The position numbers were made by a program, and so were the translations under genes. Shown here in pieces: positions 52,161-64,000 of a stretch of DNA of 64,000 bases; the stretch's first letter is position 1, and each line of letters begins with the position of its first letter. The notes beneath the pieces were generated by a model that worked only from the letters and a program-made list of their open reading frames with translations, searched no databases and was not told where the DNA came from. Origin of the DNA: Platycnemis pennipes (taxonomy: Eukaryota; Arthropoda; Insecta; Odonata; Platycnemididae); contig OW121848.1 of NCBI GenBank assembly GCA_933228895.1, positions 87,935,470 through 87,999,469 on the forward strand. Direction: 5' to 3'.

Positions 52161-52701
52161 TATTTTATTGTGGTTCCCCAAAATTAATATAAAATATATG
52201 CCAGATATTTAACTTCTCTTGCAATGTCTATGCTAACTCCACTCACATCATTTTGAGGTTGTGACTTTTTATGCCAGAAGTGTATTATGTTGCTTCTATG
52301 TTTGAATTATAGCCTTTAATCAGAATGCCTCGCAACTGAGCTTAAAGCCACCGAGTGCATCCACTGGGTTGCGGATGGTGGGTCGACCTCTAGATATACA
52401 GGTTAGCTGTGAGATAAGCAAGTTCACTCGTCGAATAAGCAGTCGTGGACAAACAGCGATGGCATTTCGAGGGCGTATTGGTCTATACTGGGTAAGGTAG
52501 GCCTTAAAATAATACAGAACCAGTGAAGATGCCGTGACTTGGCGATAGAGGCCGCCAACAATTACGCTTCCCATCACCCGGAGGAGAGGGCAGCATCTCT
52601 TCTTCACATGAGTGAAGGTGGAGACCACAGTGATCGGTACAGCGACACTCATTTCTCTACAGGTGTGGTAACATTTACTTTAACGGCTATGGTACTGCGA
52701 T

Positions 52702-54186
52702 GTGGAAGGCAAGGGGAAACCACCACATTACTATCCCGAGGAGTCACAGCTACTCCACTCTTTCCTTTATTATCAAGACGTGATGGCACCCTCTCGAGTA
52801 AAATATTCCAGAGCTAAAATAGTCCCCCATTTGGATCTCCGGGCGTGGACTACCCGAGAGAGTACATCAGTCAAGTGTGATAGTCATTTTAGGGTAGGAA
52901 CGTGGAACGTGTGATCGCTTCGGACCTGCGGAAGACTGGAGAACCTGATGGTGGAAATGCGGAGAATGGACCTCGATGTATTAGGAATCAGTGAAATGAG
53001 ATGGCCCGAAGAAGGAGACTTTTGGAGTGGAAGTTATAGAATTATTCACACCGGATCACTGAATGGCAATGCTGGAGTAGGCATAATGCTCAGGAAGAGT
53101 GCAGGACTGCATGTGAAGAGCTTCCTGCAGTACAGTGAAAGGATTATAATGGTTAAAATTGAAACTAAGCCTACAGATACCATTGTGGTGCAATTTTACA
53201 TGCCTACGTCAGACTACGAAGATGAAGAAGTGGAAGACGTCTACGAAGATATCACTGAAGTAATAAAACAGGTAAGAGGAGAAGAAAACCTAATTATTTT
53301 AGGAGACTGGAACGCTGTCGTTGGTGAAGGACAAGATGGAAGAATAACTGGAAAATATGGATTGGGAAACCGAAACAAAAGAGGAGAAAAACTACTGGAG
53401 TTCTGCACACACAATAAGTTAGTGGTTACTAACACATTGTTTAAAAATCGCAAACAAAGAAAATACAGGTGGAAGATGCCAGGAGACAGAGGAAGATTTC
53501 AAATAGACTACTTTTTAGTGAAGCAGAGGTTCAGGAATCAGGTGAAGGACTGCAAAAGCTACCCGAGTGCAGACATCGACAGCAATCATAATTTAGTATT
53601 GATGAGATGCCATCTAAAATTCAAGAGATTGAAGAAAACAATAAAGAACATTTGGCAAGTAGAAAAACTAAAGGAGACTCAGCATCAGCTGGAATTTCAG
53701 AAAGCAGTAGAAAACAACATAGGAGAGGACCTCACTGAGAAACCAGTAGGAGAGCATTGGAAAAACATTAAATGTGGACTACAGGAAGCCGCAAAAGAAG
53801 TTCTTGGAAGAAGAAAAGTTATTAAGAAGAAACCATGGATCACGGAAGAAGTCTTAATGCTGATTAAAGAAAGAAGAAAGTACAAGAATGCGAAAACTGA
53901 AGAAGGGCAGCTTTGCTACAAAAGAATAAGGAACGAAATAAGTCGCAAAGCCAGGAAAGCTAGAGAAATGTGGATGAACAATCTGTGTGAAGATGTACAA
54001 AACAACCTTACCCTTGGAAAGGTGGAAGCTGCCTATAGGATAGTGAGGAACCACTTCAAGGAACGGAGCGAAGGATGCAATGCTATAAGGGACAAAAATG
54101 GAGAACTTTTGATTGAAAATGAAGAGATGGAAAGAATATCTGGAAGAATTATACAACGGGAACAATCTCAGCACGAAAGTGATTGA
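52702..54186 (+). pseudogene. LINE ORF 5' part: APE-like endonuclease
   Basis: One frame runs from ATG 52702 to 54186 except for TGA at 52912-52914, where the family expects Arg or a similar residue (TWNV-SL), a likely CpG change. Endonuclease motifs: FRVGTWNV, ISEMRW, LGDWNAVVGEGQDG, IDYFLVKQRF and SNHNLVL (normally SDH). The enzyme nicks target DNA for target-primed reverse transcription. The Asp to Asn change in SDH may reduce activity. The frame ends early because of an 11-base deletion near 54131, between GAAG repeats, compared with the copy at 42670. Confidence 0.75.
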
Positions 54187-55708
54187 AGAGGAAAGCGAAG
54201 TCGAGAAGGATGGTTTGGGAGCATCATTGAGATCGGAAGTCGGCGAAGCAGTAAGGGACCTTCAGATGAATAATGCTTCTGGAATTGATGATATACCCGC
54301 AGAACTGATAAGGAATGCGGAAGAGGGGACATTACCCATCTTTACAAGGTCATCCTCGACATGTACTCAACGGGAGAAATACCCAGGGACTTCAAGAAAA
54401 ACATCATCATTCCTATTCCCAAAAAGAAGAGAGCAGAGAAATGCGAAAATTTTAGGACTATAAGCCTGATGACACATGCATCAAGATATTGACAAGGATC
54501 ATCTACAGATGAATAGAACGAAAAGCAGAGGAGTTCCTGGATGAAGATCAATTCGGATTCAGGGTAAGTAAAGTAAGGGTACAAGGGAAGCAATATTGGC
54601 CCTTTGGCTTCTCATAGAGAAGAGAATGGAGAAGAACAAACCGACCTTCATTGCATTTGTGGATTTAGAGAAGGCTTTTGACAACGTGGATTGGAATTCA
54701 ATGCTTGATATTCTGAAAGGAATTGGAGTTTTCTACAATGATCGAAGAATTATCCACAGTTTGTATAAAAACCAAGTAGCTGTGATTAAATCTGGACCCA
54801 GCTGTGAAGAAGCAAGAATAAGGAAAGGAGTGAGACAAGGCTGTGCTCTGTCTCCCATAATTTTTAATGTTTACATTGAGAAAGCCATCATTGAAGTCAA
54901 GAAGAAGTGTTCTGGAGTGAACATCCACGGAGAAACAATCAGCATGCTACGATTCGCTGATGACATAGCTCTCATAGTATAGACAGAGAAGGAGCTGAAT
55001 AAGATGCTAACAACCATGGAAAGGACAATGGCCATACATCAGCTGAAGATCAATAAGAAGAAAACTAAGATATTGGTGTGCAGCAAAAGAGAAGAGGCCA
55101 AAACCAACGTTAAACTAGGAAAACAGAAACTGGAAGAGGTGAAAGAGTTCTGTTACCTGGGAAGCAGAGTAACCAAGGATGGACGAAGGAAGAAAGAAAT
55201 AGTAAGTAGAATAGCCCAGGCAAGGAGGGTATTCTATCAAAAGAAGAATCTACTAACAGCTGGAAATACAAGCTTGGAAGTAAGGAACCAATTCATCAAA
55301 ACGTATATCTGGAGCATGTTTCTTTACGGCAGTGAGGCATGGACGATGACAGCAGTGGAGAAGAAAAGGGTGGAAGCATTCAAAATATGGTACTATCGAA
55401 GAATGATGAAGATAAAATGGATCGACCGAGTGACAAATGAAGAAGTTTTAAGAAGAGTGTGAAAAAAGAGAAGTCTGCTGAAAACTATAAAAAGAAGATG
55501 GGACAACCTAATCGATCATATCTTAAGACACGATGGCCTGATGAAGACAATCGTCGGAGGAAAAGTGAACGGGAAAAATGGAAGAGGCAGGCCTCGTATG
55601 AGTTACATAGAACATGTCGCAAAGGACGTGAAAGAGAGGAACTACATTAATGTGAAGAGGTTGGCTGATAGAAGAATCGAGTGGATGGCTGCGTCAAACC
55701 AATCCTAG
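54113..55708 (+). pseudogene. LINE ORF 3' part: reverse transcriptase
   Basis: This continues the polyprotein in a new frame after the deletion. RT landmarks: GIDDIPAELI, IIIPIPKKK (another frame), FVDLEKAFDNVDW (motif A, about 54653-54690), KGVRQGCALSPIIFNVY (motif B) and RFADDIALI (motif C, 54950-54970). The thumb has YLGSRVTKDG and MFLYGSEAW. It ends RLADRRIEW then TAG at 55706. Stops at 54461, 54980 and 55460 and frameshifts at about 54330-54590 inactivate it. Catalytic Asp residues are intact. Confidence 0.8.
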
Positions 55709-55735
55709 GATTGTTGACCCTTGATGATGATGAAT

Positions 55736-57283
55736 CTTAATGCCAAGAATTAATATTGTTAGGATTGGTTGTGGAATCCTTAAAGTATATTTTGCAAGTG
55801 CATACCTATTTTCTTGACAGACAAGAGTATCATTAGCAAATAACTGTATTTAATTAATCTATAATTATAGAATGGAATAATTTTAATTATTCAGTTCTGT
55901 TGTTGAAAAATCATAATAGCATGAAAAGATGATGCCTGAAATTCTACATTCTGTGAAAACTGAGGATGAAATGCATGATAATGTAACATTACGCTATCAT
56001 TTGTATTATCAACTTTTACGTATAATGGTCTATTAGTTAGTATATTGAGCTAAGGGTCTTCATAAGATCCCTCTGTGGAACCACAAGGAAATTGTAGTTG
56101 ACCTTAAAAACTTCCTATGAGGACCACACATGAGGCACCTAATTCAGAAGATATGTTAAGAGGAGTTCTATGCTTATACCCAGAGAGAGAGAGAGGAATT
56201 AAGAAGAGAGCTATGTCGAAACAATATCTGAACTAGAGTCCCTTAATCCACTATGCAATGATAATCATATTTTCTGGCATTATGACACAATAGCCCCATA
56301 GTTGCCCCCCCATTTTCAGAAGAAAAATTTTGGGACAAAGTTTTATTTGGATTAAAAAGATATTTTTGCAGGTCATTCAGTAACTTCAGTATCAGGAATT
56401 AATAACTTTGATTCTTCACCACTGTCATATTTTAACTATGTAATCCTCCCCTCTCCTCTGTAATTGACACTCTTGGTTTAAGGGTCATATTAAGGATCTC
56501 AGGTTTCTGTGTTGTTCAAATAATGTTCCTCGTAAATTTGTGAAGACCCATGAAAAAGTATTCTTTGGTCTTGAAAACACATCGTGGATTTGAGAGAGAT
56601 TTATTTTGGGCAAAAACTGCACCTTGATGATGCACCAGCAAGTAGGTACTGTAATTTTACTTGAGGGGGAAATGCAAGATTGTCTCATGTGATTGAGAAT
56701 AATGGCTGAAAATCAGATTAGACAGCAAAATAAGAGTTAAGATTGCATTTAATGGATAAATACTGGTTACTTTTCACATACTTGCATCTACTCTTCAATT
56801 TGATTAAATGTAAAATGAGTACAAATATTTATTTTCCTGATGTTCAGGTTCATGGGCAACTTTTGAAGAATGGTAGTGTAAAAATTCATGAAAACTGGAG
56901 ATGCATAGATATTCAAGTAACCATGCTGGTGCTACCTCAAGGATAGAGGGCAGAGGATGTTTGCTTATCAGTCACTATAATGATTTCCTTTTCTGTGATG
57001 ACATATCAAAATAACACACAGTATTTTCTCTTATGCTCTTAATAATTCCAGTAGAATTTATAGTTTGATTATTTATGCATTGTGTCTTGTGCTTTTGGCT
57101 TTATGAATCTCTAAAAATGCCAGGGAAGGATTCTCGATGCCATTATGCATGGAAATCTCTTTCCCTTGAAGTTTTTTACTTTGATCTTGGTGCATGTTAT
57201 GTCTCCATTATTCCAGTGTTGTCCACAGCATTATTAAATGATTCCTATGTTTTGATGCATAGTACGAGATATATATTTCATCA
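55736..57283. other. Intergenic, nothing recognised
   Basis: AT-rich sequence downstream of the LINE. No terminal repeats, RNA gene or coding support. Confidence 0.5.
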
Positions 57284-57330
57284 GTGGTGTAGCCAAGATG
57301 TTCTCCGGGGAGGGGGGGGGGGCAAAAATA
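57284..57330. repeat. Possible hAT-like end, G-rich
   Basis: CAGTGGTGTAGCCAAGATG followed by a long G run resembles the start of the MITE at 43101 (CAGTGGAGTACC and a C/G-rich body). The other end was not found. Confidence 0.35.
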
Positions 57331-57891
57331 AGTTATCGCACCATTATACAAGTTTGATTTTTGCCCCTTCATGAAAAATATTAAGATTTCTTAATACAAT
57401 TTGTATTTTTTATATTTATCCCTCTCGTTGAATGTCAACGTGCATCTTCAGCTAGTTGAAGTGTAATTTTTCATTTCACTAATGAAACAGGGGGGGTTTG
57501 ATGCAGCCCTCCACTCGATTCTTCTATTGGCCGACCTCTTCATATTAACATAATTCCTCTCTCTCACATCACTCACAACCTGTTCTATATAACTCATACA
57601 AAACCTGCCTTTTCCATTCTTCCCATTCACTTTTCCCTCAACGATTTTCTTCATCAGGCCATCGTGTTTTAGGATTTGGCTGATTAAGTTGTCCCGTCTT
57701 ACTTCTACAGTTTTCGGCAGACTTCTCTTTTCACCCACTCTTCATAATACTTCTTCATTTGTCACTTGGTCGATCCATTTTATCTTCATCATTCTTCTGT
57801 AGCACCACATTTTGAATGGTTCCATTCCTTTTTTTCCCTGCTGCAGTCATTGTCCATGCCTCATTGGGTAAAGAATCATGCTCCAGATGTC

Positions 57892-60880
57892 GGGAGGACG
57901 GGGTAATTGGAACAAGATAAAAGCATCTTTATTTTGTCAGGGTATAACAAGCACACTACATGCATGATTTAAAAAAAATTTTTTGAATTAATAAGAGTAT
58001 ATTTGAATGCAGAATATCAGATTGGATGTATGTCACTGTAGATGTGAATGGAAAAAAGTATTTTCAAACTAGTCCAGGTCCAAAATGTTCTATTTACCCC
58101 ACAAGGGGTTATTGGAACAGGGGTCAAGAAACATCTTAAATTTAAATGAAATACATATTCTGATGCAATAGATAAGACACTATTGGCATATGCTCATTTT
58201 ATGATCCAAATTTGAGAAAGAACTATGAAAAAAACAATAAAATTATTAGATCACATACAAGTTGGAATGAAAACTCTTTATATTTCCAGCATGTATGACA
58301 TTTTCATGAATTCAACTTGATTTACAACTTTAACCTAAAATATATTTGTAAACTTAAAATAAATTTCTAGAACATTTTGGAAGATGAACTTTTTGAACAT
58401 TTTTGTAGCATTGCATCAAACAGTTTTTTTATTTCTTCATATTTTATCATTATTTTTCTACTACATGATATTTGAAATAGACCATTGCCATTCAGTTTAA
58501 CTGGGCCATAAAATATTAAGTCTGACTTTACTTCTGATTTGTCATCTTGCTTAGGCCAATCAAAAGTGTCTTGCTTTGTTTTATGTAACAATTTAATTTT
58601 TGTAGTTTTTTTATCATCACTTAAAATTCAGTAAATGACCAAGTAACCATTGCTCGTCATAATATACAGCATAATGCATATGCTCATTCAGAGCATTGGA
58701 TGGAATGCTAAATTTGTTTTGAGAATCTTCCTCCATCTCATCTGAGGAACTTACTGACCCCTGTTGTGATCCTCCTTCATACTCAGATGATGTGAAATCC
58801 TCAATGGTTTGATTTTTAGCCTCGGGCTTATGTTTTTTCTTCATTGCAAACTTTTTTTGGATGTGTTTCTTTTTTACTCAGAGTCATTCCTAAGATGTGC
58901 CATTATTTCCTTGTGTGTTAAAATTTCACCATAGGAATTAATTTTTAATTTCCACCTGCTTACTGTTTTATCTAATTTTTCTTTGTAACGGGTGCTTAAC
59001 ATTTCTCGGATAAACAATTCAAATGAAGGACTATCTAATATTGAGCTATTTGGAGTAGTTTCCCTGGCTTCTGGAGAAATTCGCTCACTGGACTGTGCAG
59101 AAGTGCTTGCATAAATTGGTGAGGATGTTACAGGTAATGAGGATGAAAATGGCGGAATAAGATTATTAGATATTGTAGACGAGTCTGTATTTAGTATGCA
59201 TAGCGTAGTTGTGCACATACTGAGGGCTTTTGATATTTTCTAAGTCATACATATTTTAATATCAACATAAAACTTGAACACCACAAAAGGATCTGCACTA
59301 TTGAGCCTGCTCACTGACAGTTGCTCTCTTTTCTTATGGAGAGATGATTTTGTCTGTTGATAAATGCAGTAAACCATTCATCGCCAGGGCAGCTATCAAC
59401 CCAAGTTGTATTCAAACTTCTATTTTTGCAAAACTACTGAACCAGGTCAAGAACTTCCAACTTAGTGCATCTCCGTAACTGGCACATGGCTTGACGTAAG
59501 TAGCCAATTGATACTTAATATCAAAAGAAAGCAATGGGGGTCATCCTGCACTATGAGACTCGATTGAAGCATATCCAGTCAGTTTTTTAGCCCGAGTTCC
59601 ACAAGGTACACCAAATCTCTTTGCAACCACTAGTTGTGACATACTACCAGCCTTTACAGCAGCAATAGCATCCAACATGGATTGTACTGGATAAGCACAA
59701 TTATTGTCTGGTTTCTTCTTCATAGGATACTGAGGTTTTTGAAAGAAGTTATATTTTACAATACCTAGCTGCTTTTTGACTAATCACATGTTTTCGTTTG
59801 ACACGTACACCTGTAAATGTTTAGTTCCTATTAATTAAGGTACAATACTGATTTATCTACTGATGCCAACACTGAAGGTGATTACATATTCAAAATCGTT
59901 ACTAGTTAAAACTGAGTCTTGAAGGCTGTTCCGCTGAGAATATAGTAGAAAGCAACTGCGGATGGAAGACCACATCACAACCTCCACCAGAGGAAGCCAC
60001 TACAGAATGACTGATCTAAACTGGATTTTATTCCCCTACTCCTTCTTGTTACAATGCTTTCTACTACTTTTTTTAAAAATGTGTCTTAGGATTTCTTGTA
60101 TGGCACGGAAGTTACAAGACTCTTCAACTCTTTCAATTTTTTCTGTCTCAAGTCACAATGAATCTCTTCTTTAGTTCTTCCTTCTTACAATGCATACATT
60201 TCCTACTTGGCCGGCCAAATGTGATACTTTTCATTCAAGTATTGATTCTGTTCTGTGCCCTCAAAATATGATTATGAACAAAACAAGGGATTGAGAGGGT
60301 GGGGGAGATGGGGGGAGAGACCTTCCACCCCTCTTGTTGAGAGGTGTTGAGGGAAGGGTGGAGCAATAATCCCTCAATCCCTCTTCTGTTTTGGATGGAC
60401 TTACAAGCAGCAAATTATCAATTTATCAGCTGATTATGATGTGTCACTTTTGGACTTCCTCTTGTTCTAATAACCCCATCCATACTGTTCTAATTACCCC
60501 AGTGATAGATTTTTGAGGTAATTAGAATATGGCTTAAGAATGAGGTTTAGTCAAAGATAAATTTAAAATAATTGCTAACTCTATGATTAGGAATGCTGTA
60601 TTTCGCACCATAACAATTATTTTGCCTGATACCTGATAAATTATTTTTCCTCACTTCTTTTTAATATGAGGTGTAAAGTTGAAGGTTAAGTTTTTTGCAC
60701 TCTTGAGGGAAAAATACTTGCTAAAGAAAATCTATAAAGGTATATACACTAATTTTTTTACCATCTTTTGGAAACAAGTGTATACAGGTCCCTTATGATT
60801 TTTAGGTCATTTGCTTTACAAATAAATAATATATGGTATTCTCTTCCAATTACCCCATGTTTTATTTACCCCAGCCTCCC
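57892..60880 (-). mobile_element. Pogo-like (CENP-B-type) transposon inserted in a LINE
   Basis: The ends GGGAGGACGGGGTAATTGG and, inward from the right, GGGAGGCTGGGGTAAATAA are terminal repeats. The right flank is TA; the left flank is TC, a decayed TA. Removing 57892-60880 rejoins the LINE. GGGTAATTGGAA-type motifs recur inside both ends (60840-60856, 60475-60500). It encodes a broken transposase on the minus strand. Confidence 0.75.
58367..59723 (-). pseudogene. Pogo-like transposase, DDE core deleted
   Basis: The minus strand holds, in order: a psq-type helix-turn-helix (59723-59541; YPVQSMLDAIAAVKAGSMSQ, VVAKRFGVP); a CENP-B-type DNA-binding part (59510-59290; CPGDEWFTAFINRQNHLSIR); then, at 59218, a Ser/Thr/Pro-rich segment and the C-terminal tail (58844-58367) with DEQWLLGHLL and DTFDWPKQDDKSEVK. 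The tail is of the type seen after the DDE domain. The roughly 200-residue catalytic DDE domain between 59290 and 59218 is absent. Frames also shift between parts. It could bind DNA in principle but not transpose. Confidence 0.6.
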
Positions 60881-61754
60881 TACATTCTGATGAATTGCTT
60901 CCTTACTTCTAAACTTGTTTTTCCAGCTGTAAGTGGATTCTTCATTTGAATGAATGCCCTCTTCGCCCTGGCTATTCTACTGACTATTTCTTTCTTGCTT
61001 TGATCATCGTTGGTTACTCGGCTTCCCAAATAACAGTACTTTTTCCCCTCTTCTAGTTTTTGTTTTCCTAGTTTGACATTGGTTTTGGCTTCGTCTCCCT
61101 TGCTGCACACTAATATCTTAGTCTTCTTCTTATTGATCTTCAGCTGATATCTGGCCATTTTCCTTTCCATGGTTGTTAGCATCATATTCAGATCTGTCTA
61201 TATCTCTGCTATGAGTGCTATGCTATCAGTGAATTGCTGATTGTTTCTCTGTGGATGTTCACTCCAGAAGACTTCTCTTTGGTTTCATTGATGGCTCCTT
61301 TGATGTAGACATTAAAAATTATGGGAGCTTAAACGGGAGATTAAAATTAAAATATATTTGCTCTTCATAATTCTCATTTTTGAATTTCATGTGATTGTAA
61401 TAAATACCTTTGTTTGCAATCATAATTTGGTTTTCTAAATTGAGTAATATTTTAAAGTTGCTTGGGTTAGAGAAGAAGTACATGTTTTCCAACTGATTGT
61501 GAGAGATCCTTGATGTCTGTATTTTAAATTCTTAAATAGTATTTACAATTAAGTAAAAAATTTAGTAAAAAATTATGCCTCAAAATATTCACGAATGTAT
61601 ATACATACATACACAATATATTACCTCTAATTGAATAATGAAATCAATAGTTTTTAATCAAGGTCCTGAAATATTTTAAATGTTTTTCCTGTAATGAAAG
61701 AAGGAGTATATTTGTCTGAATAGCATTGTTATTTAAGTTGCCAAGTAGCTAGAA

Positions 61755-62095
61755 ATAGATGATGCAAGAAGGGAATAGTCAGTACAATATCCCCTGAAAA
61801 GAGGGCATTTAACCAAAAGAAAATTATTAACAACTGAAAATACAAGCTTGAAAGAAAGGAAACATTTCATCAGAACTTTCTTCTGGAGCCATGATTATTT
61901 ATGGCGGTGAATAATGGATGATGATAGAAGCAGATAAGTTAAGGCTGGAACCATTTGGAATATAGTATGATGAGGATAAATGGATCAATTGGGTTAAAAG
62001 AGAAGTTTTGTGAAAATTTAAAAGAAAATGGAACAACGTAATCAGCCATATCTTGAATCATGATATCCTGATGAAGGAAACCATCATGTTAAAAG
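61755..62095 (+). repeat. Divergent RTE-like LINE 3' fragment
   Basis: ATACAAGCTTGAAAGAAAGG, TTCATCAGAAC and CAGCCATATCTTGAATCATG follow the order of 55260-55540 in the better copy. It is highly decayed. Confidence 0.6.
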
Positions 62096-62099
62096 GGAA

Positions 62100-63086
62100 C
62101 AATATAAATGTTGTATATTATGTAACAATAATATGCAACCTGCTCATAAACTTGATGGTGAAAGAATAGTCATTTATGCATCTAATTATTGCTTTGTTCT
62201 GTAGCAAGTCTATCAATATACAGTTGGTGGCTGAAAAAGACCTGTGAATTTGTGAATAGTGCTTTGATAGAAGATTTCAGTGCATTGTTCTTTAAACCAA
62301 CTTCATCCTTGTTTTTAAAATTCAAAAGTGGCTAGTTATTTATATTAGGCATTTCCGTTCATGTATTAATTTAAAATTAAAATGGAGATTTTGAACGTTT
62401 TACTTGTATTTCCCTGTAATTATAGCAGGATTTTCTAAACTTCCTTTTAATTGAACTGTAATTAAAATTATATGTACTTTAATTACAGGGTATATTGAGA
62501 AGTTAATCACAGGTATTGATGCATCAAGCCATGGCTTAGGTGTATTTTGTGTGAATCAAGTACTATAATTAGACTTTATTGGAATTGGCTTTATAGCAAA
62601 TATACGTGAGCAATGCATGTGGATCCTAAATATCGAATGTTGTTATGTGAAGAGTTAATTGCTTTCCGACTATATCCTTGGAGTATGGTGTTTTAATTGC
62701 ATTAATTTTAGAAATTTGTTTTGTGATTTGACGAACATGAAAATCATAGCTTATTATAGAAATAACTTGAGAGCTAAGGTAATTTGGGGACTGCTTGGTA
62801 GCTAAAAGTTGACCTTTTTTTGGGAAGGGCTGGATGAAAGAGAGGAAAAAGACGTCAGCGTTGAAGGCGTCAGTATATAATTATTACCATTTATAAAATG
62901 CAATGAACAATATTGTACAACAAAGGCGATAATATATAAAATAAAAAATAGTTAAAATAGCTCTGCTAATCATCGTTCAACTGTTTGATTGAAGGGCGGA
63001 GTAAATATTGAATTTGAAATGTCCTCTCCCCTCTCCGGCTGTGCTTCCCAAAAAAGGACCAGAATTTCTCTGAAATTAATGTCTAG
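62100..63086. other. Intergenic, nothing recognised
   Basis: AT-rich sequence between two LINE remnants, with no coding or terminal-repeat signal. Confidence 0.5.
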
Positions 63087-64000
63087 GTGGGAACCGGAGT
63101 TTTTTCTTCTCCTTTCTCAAATCCCCTTATGCTCTTAGGCGTCGGGGTCCTTCAGCCACTCTCTAAATTCCCTCATGTTCTGAGCGAGTCGCTTCACTTC
63201 ATTTATACTCTTCCCACTCCGGGCTCCCAGTCTATCCACATAATCTTCCCACTCCAGCCTTTGTCGTCCTTTTCCTCGTCTTTCTTCTGGTCTTGCCTCC
63301 ATTACCTCTCTTGGCTTCCTTTCCTCCTTCATCCTAACCACATGCCCATATCATCCTAGGGTTGTTCTTTCCATCACTTCAATGATTGAGTCTTGCTGGA
63401 ATTGGGCTCCGATTGTAGTATTTCTTACTCGATCTCTTCTAGTGCGTCCTGCTGCACGTCTGAGGTATCGCATCTCGCAGCTTTGAAATCTACTCCTGTG
63501 TTTATCTAGTAGGGTTAGGCCGTCCGTTCCATACAGCAATACTGGCTGGAAAATAGTTTTGTACACCCTCATCTTTGCTTTCTCCGATATCTCTCTCTTG
63601 CCTACAATTGATCTGCTAAGCTGATAGTATAGGTACCTGATTTTCTTTACGGATTTTGTGGCTCACTTCAGAGTCTGGTCTTCCATCACAAGTAATTTGT
63701 GTCCCCAGGTTTTCAGACTTGTCAACCTGTTCTAATTCTTTCCCCACCCAGGTTATGTTCTGCCTTTCTTGTACCTCATTTTTTGACACGGCCATGACCT
63801 TGCTTTTCCCCTCATTCATTTTCATTCCATATTCTCTGATGACATTTGCCCATTCTTCCACTGCTATTTGCAATTCTCTCTTGTTCTTAGCAATCAGTAC
63901 AATGTCATCTGCGTATACTAATGACTGGACGTAGACTGGCCGTAACCTATAGTTTCCCACCTTGCACCTTGCTGTTTTTCTTTTGTATTGTTTGTGTATC
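63087..64000 (-). pseudogene. Third LINE family: RT 3' part, runs off the window
   Basis: Minus-strand frames encode the RT active site and thumb (63960-63616; SLVYADDIVLIAKNKREL, EYGMKMNEGKSKVM, WVGKELEQVDKSENLG), then FQPVLLYGTDGLTLL (63572-63351) and a C-terminal RRGKGRQRLEWEDYVDRL (63341-63135). At least two frameshifts or stops separate them. The YADD catalytic motif is intact. It differs from the RTE-like LINE (FADD, GAT tail). The 5' part lies beyond 64000. Confidence 0.75.

Larger units (their letters stand above)
52330..55735 (+). mobile_element. Nearly full-length RTE-like LINE
   Basis: The element runs from a 5' UTR shared with 40650-40875 to a 3' end TTGATGATGATGAA, a short GAT repeat typical of RTE elements. 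It contains an APE-type endonuclease and a reverse transcriptase, without RNase H. At about 3.4 kb its length fits RTE. At least six other fragments of the family are in this window. Exact 5' border and target duplication were not found. Confidence 0.8.
57488..61328 (-). pseudogene. RTE-like LINE fragment, split by a pogo-like element
   Basis: Bases 57488-57890 match the last part of the LINE and 60883-61328 the part before it, both antisense. The join (GCTCCAGATGT | ACATTCTGATG) is continuous with 55285-55310 once 57892-60880 is removed. Visible peptides: KMLTTMERTMARYQLKINKK-like at 61185 and VNGKNGKGRFCMSYIEQVVS at 57640. The LINE is 5' truncated at 61328. Confidence 0.8.

Noticed and set aside
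57075..57374. 99-codon + strand frame as a gene
   Set aside because: It crosses a G-run and a hAT-like fragment, with no domain or splice support.

Overview
This window is a piece of a repeat-rich arthropod nuclear genome, most likely insect. It is AT-rich, its introns have GT-AG borders, and non-LTR retrotransposons, tRNA-derived SINEs and small terminal-inverted-repeat DNA transposons make up most of it. There are no bacterial operons, CRISPR arrays or rRNA genes.

The one clear host gene is on the + strand: the 3' two thirds of Nedd4, a HECT-type E3 ubiquitin ligase. I join twelve coding exons between 5435 and 34707, about 684 residues ending at a TAA. They give an acidic low-complexity linker, two WW domains and a complete HECT domain with its catalytic cysteine. 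The membrane-binding C2 domain and at least one more WW domain, expected from the family, must lie before position 1. Exon phases agree at all eleven junctions.

Layout. 1-5400: intron with a short inverted-repeat element, a Tigger/pogo-like transposon (end at 2195), a SINE split by a long-armed foldback element, and a TTAA-flanked piggyBac-like element. 5435-16635: linker and WW exons, with a decayed piggyBac transposase, two TTAA MITEs and a second TA-flanked family. 16636-28027: large introns with an RNase H-bearing non-LTR remnant and a 2.9 kb TA-flanked element that is inverted relative to the one at 480-2195. 28028-34707: HECT exons, plus an intact SINE with a 12-bp target duplication. 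34708-36950: probable 3' UTR. 36980-64000: gene-free, made of nested repeats. It includes a nearly full-length RTE-like LINE (about 52330-55735), several broken copies of it, and a second LINE family with a short derivative that shares its 3' end. It also holds hAT-like elements, a PIF/Harbinger-like MITE, a pogo-like transposon inserted inside a LINE, and a third LINE running off the right edge.

I found no wholly new enzyme system. The most interesting items are dispersed hammerhead-ribozyme-like motifs (11.7, 14.1-14.3, 32.3 and 41.9 kb, with a decayed relative at 50.4 kb), probably from Penelope-like elements or retrozymes; a tRNA-like module inside a 110-bp inverted-repeat element; a dated stack of insertions at 41.8-45.0 kb; and inverted intronic repeats flanking the Nedd4 linker and WW exons.
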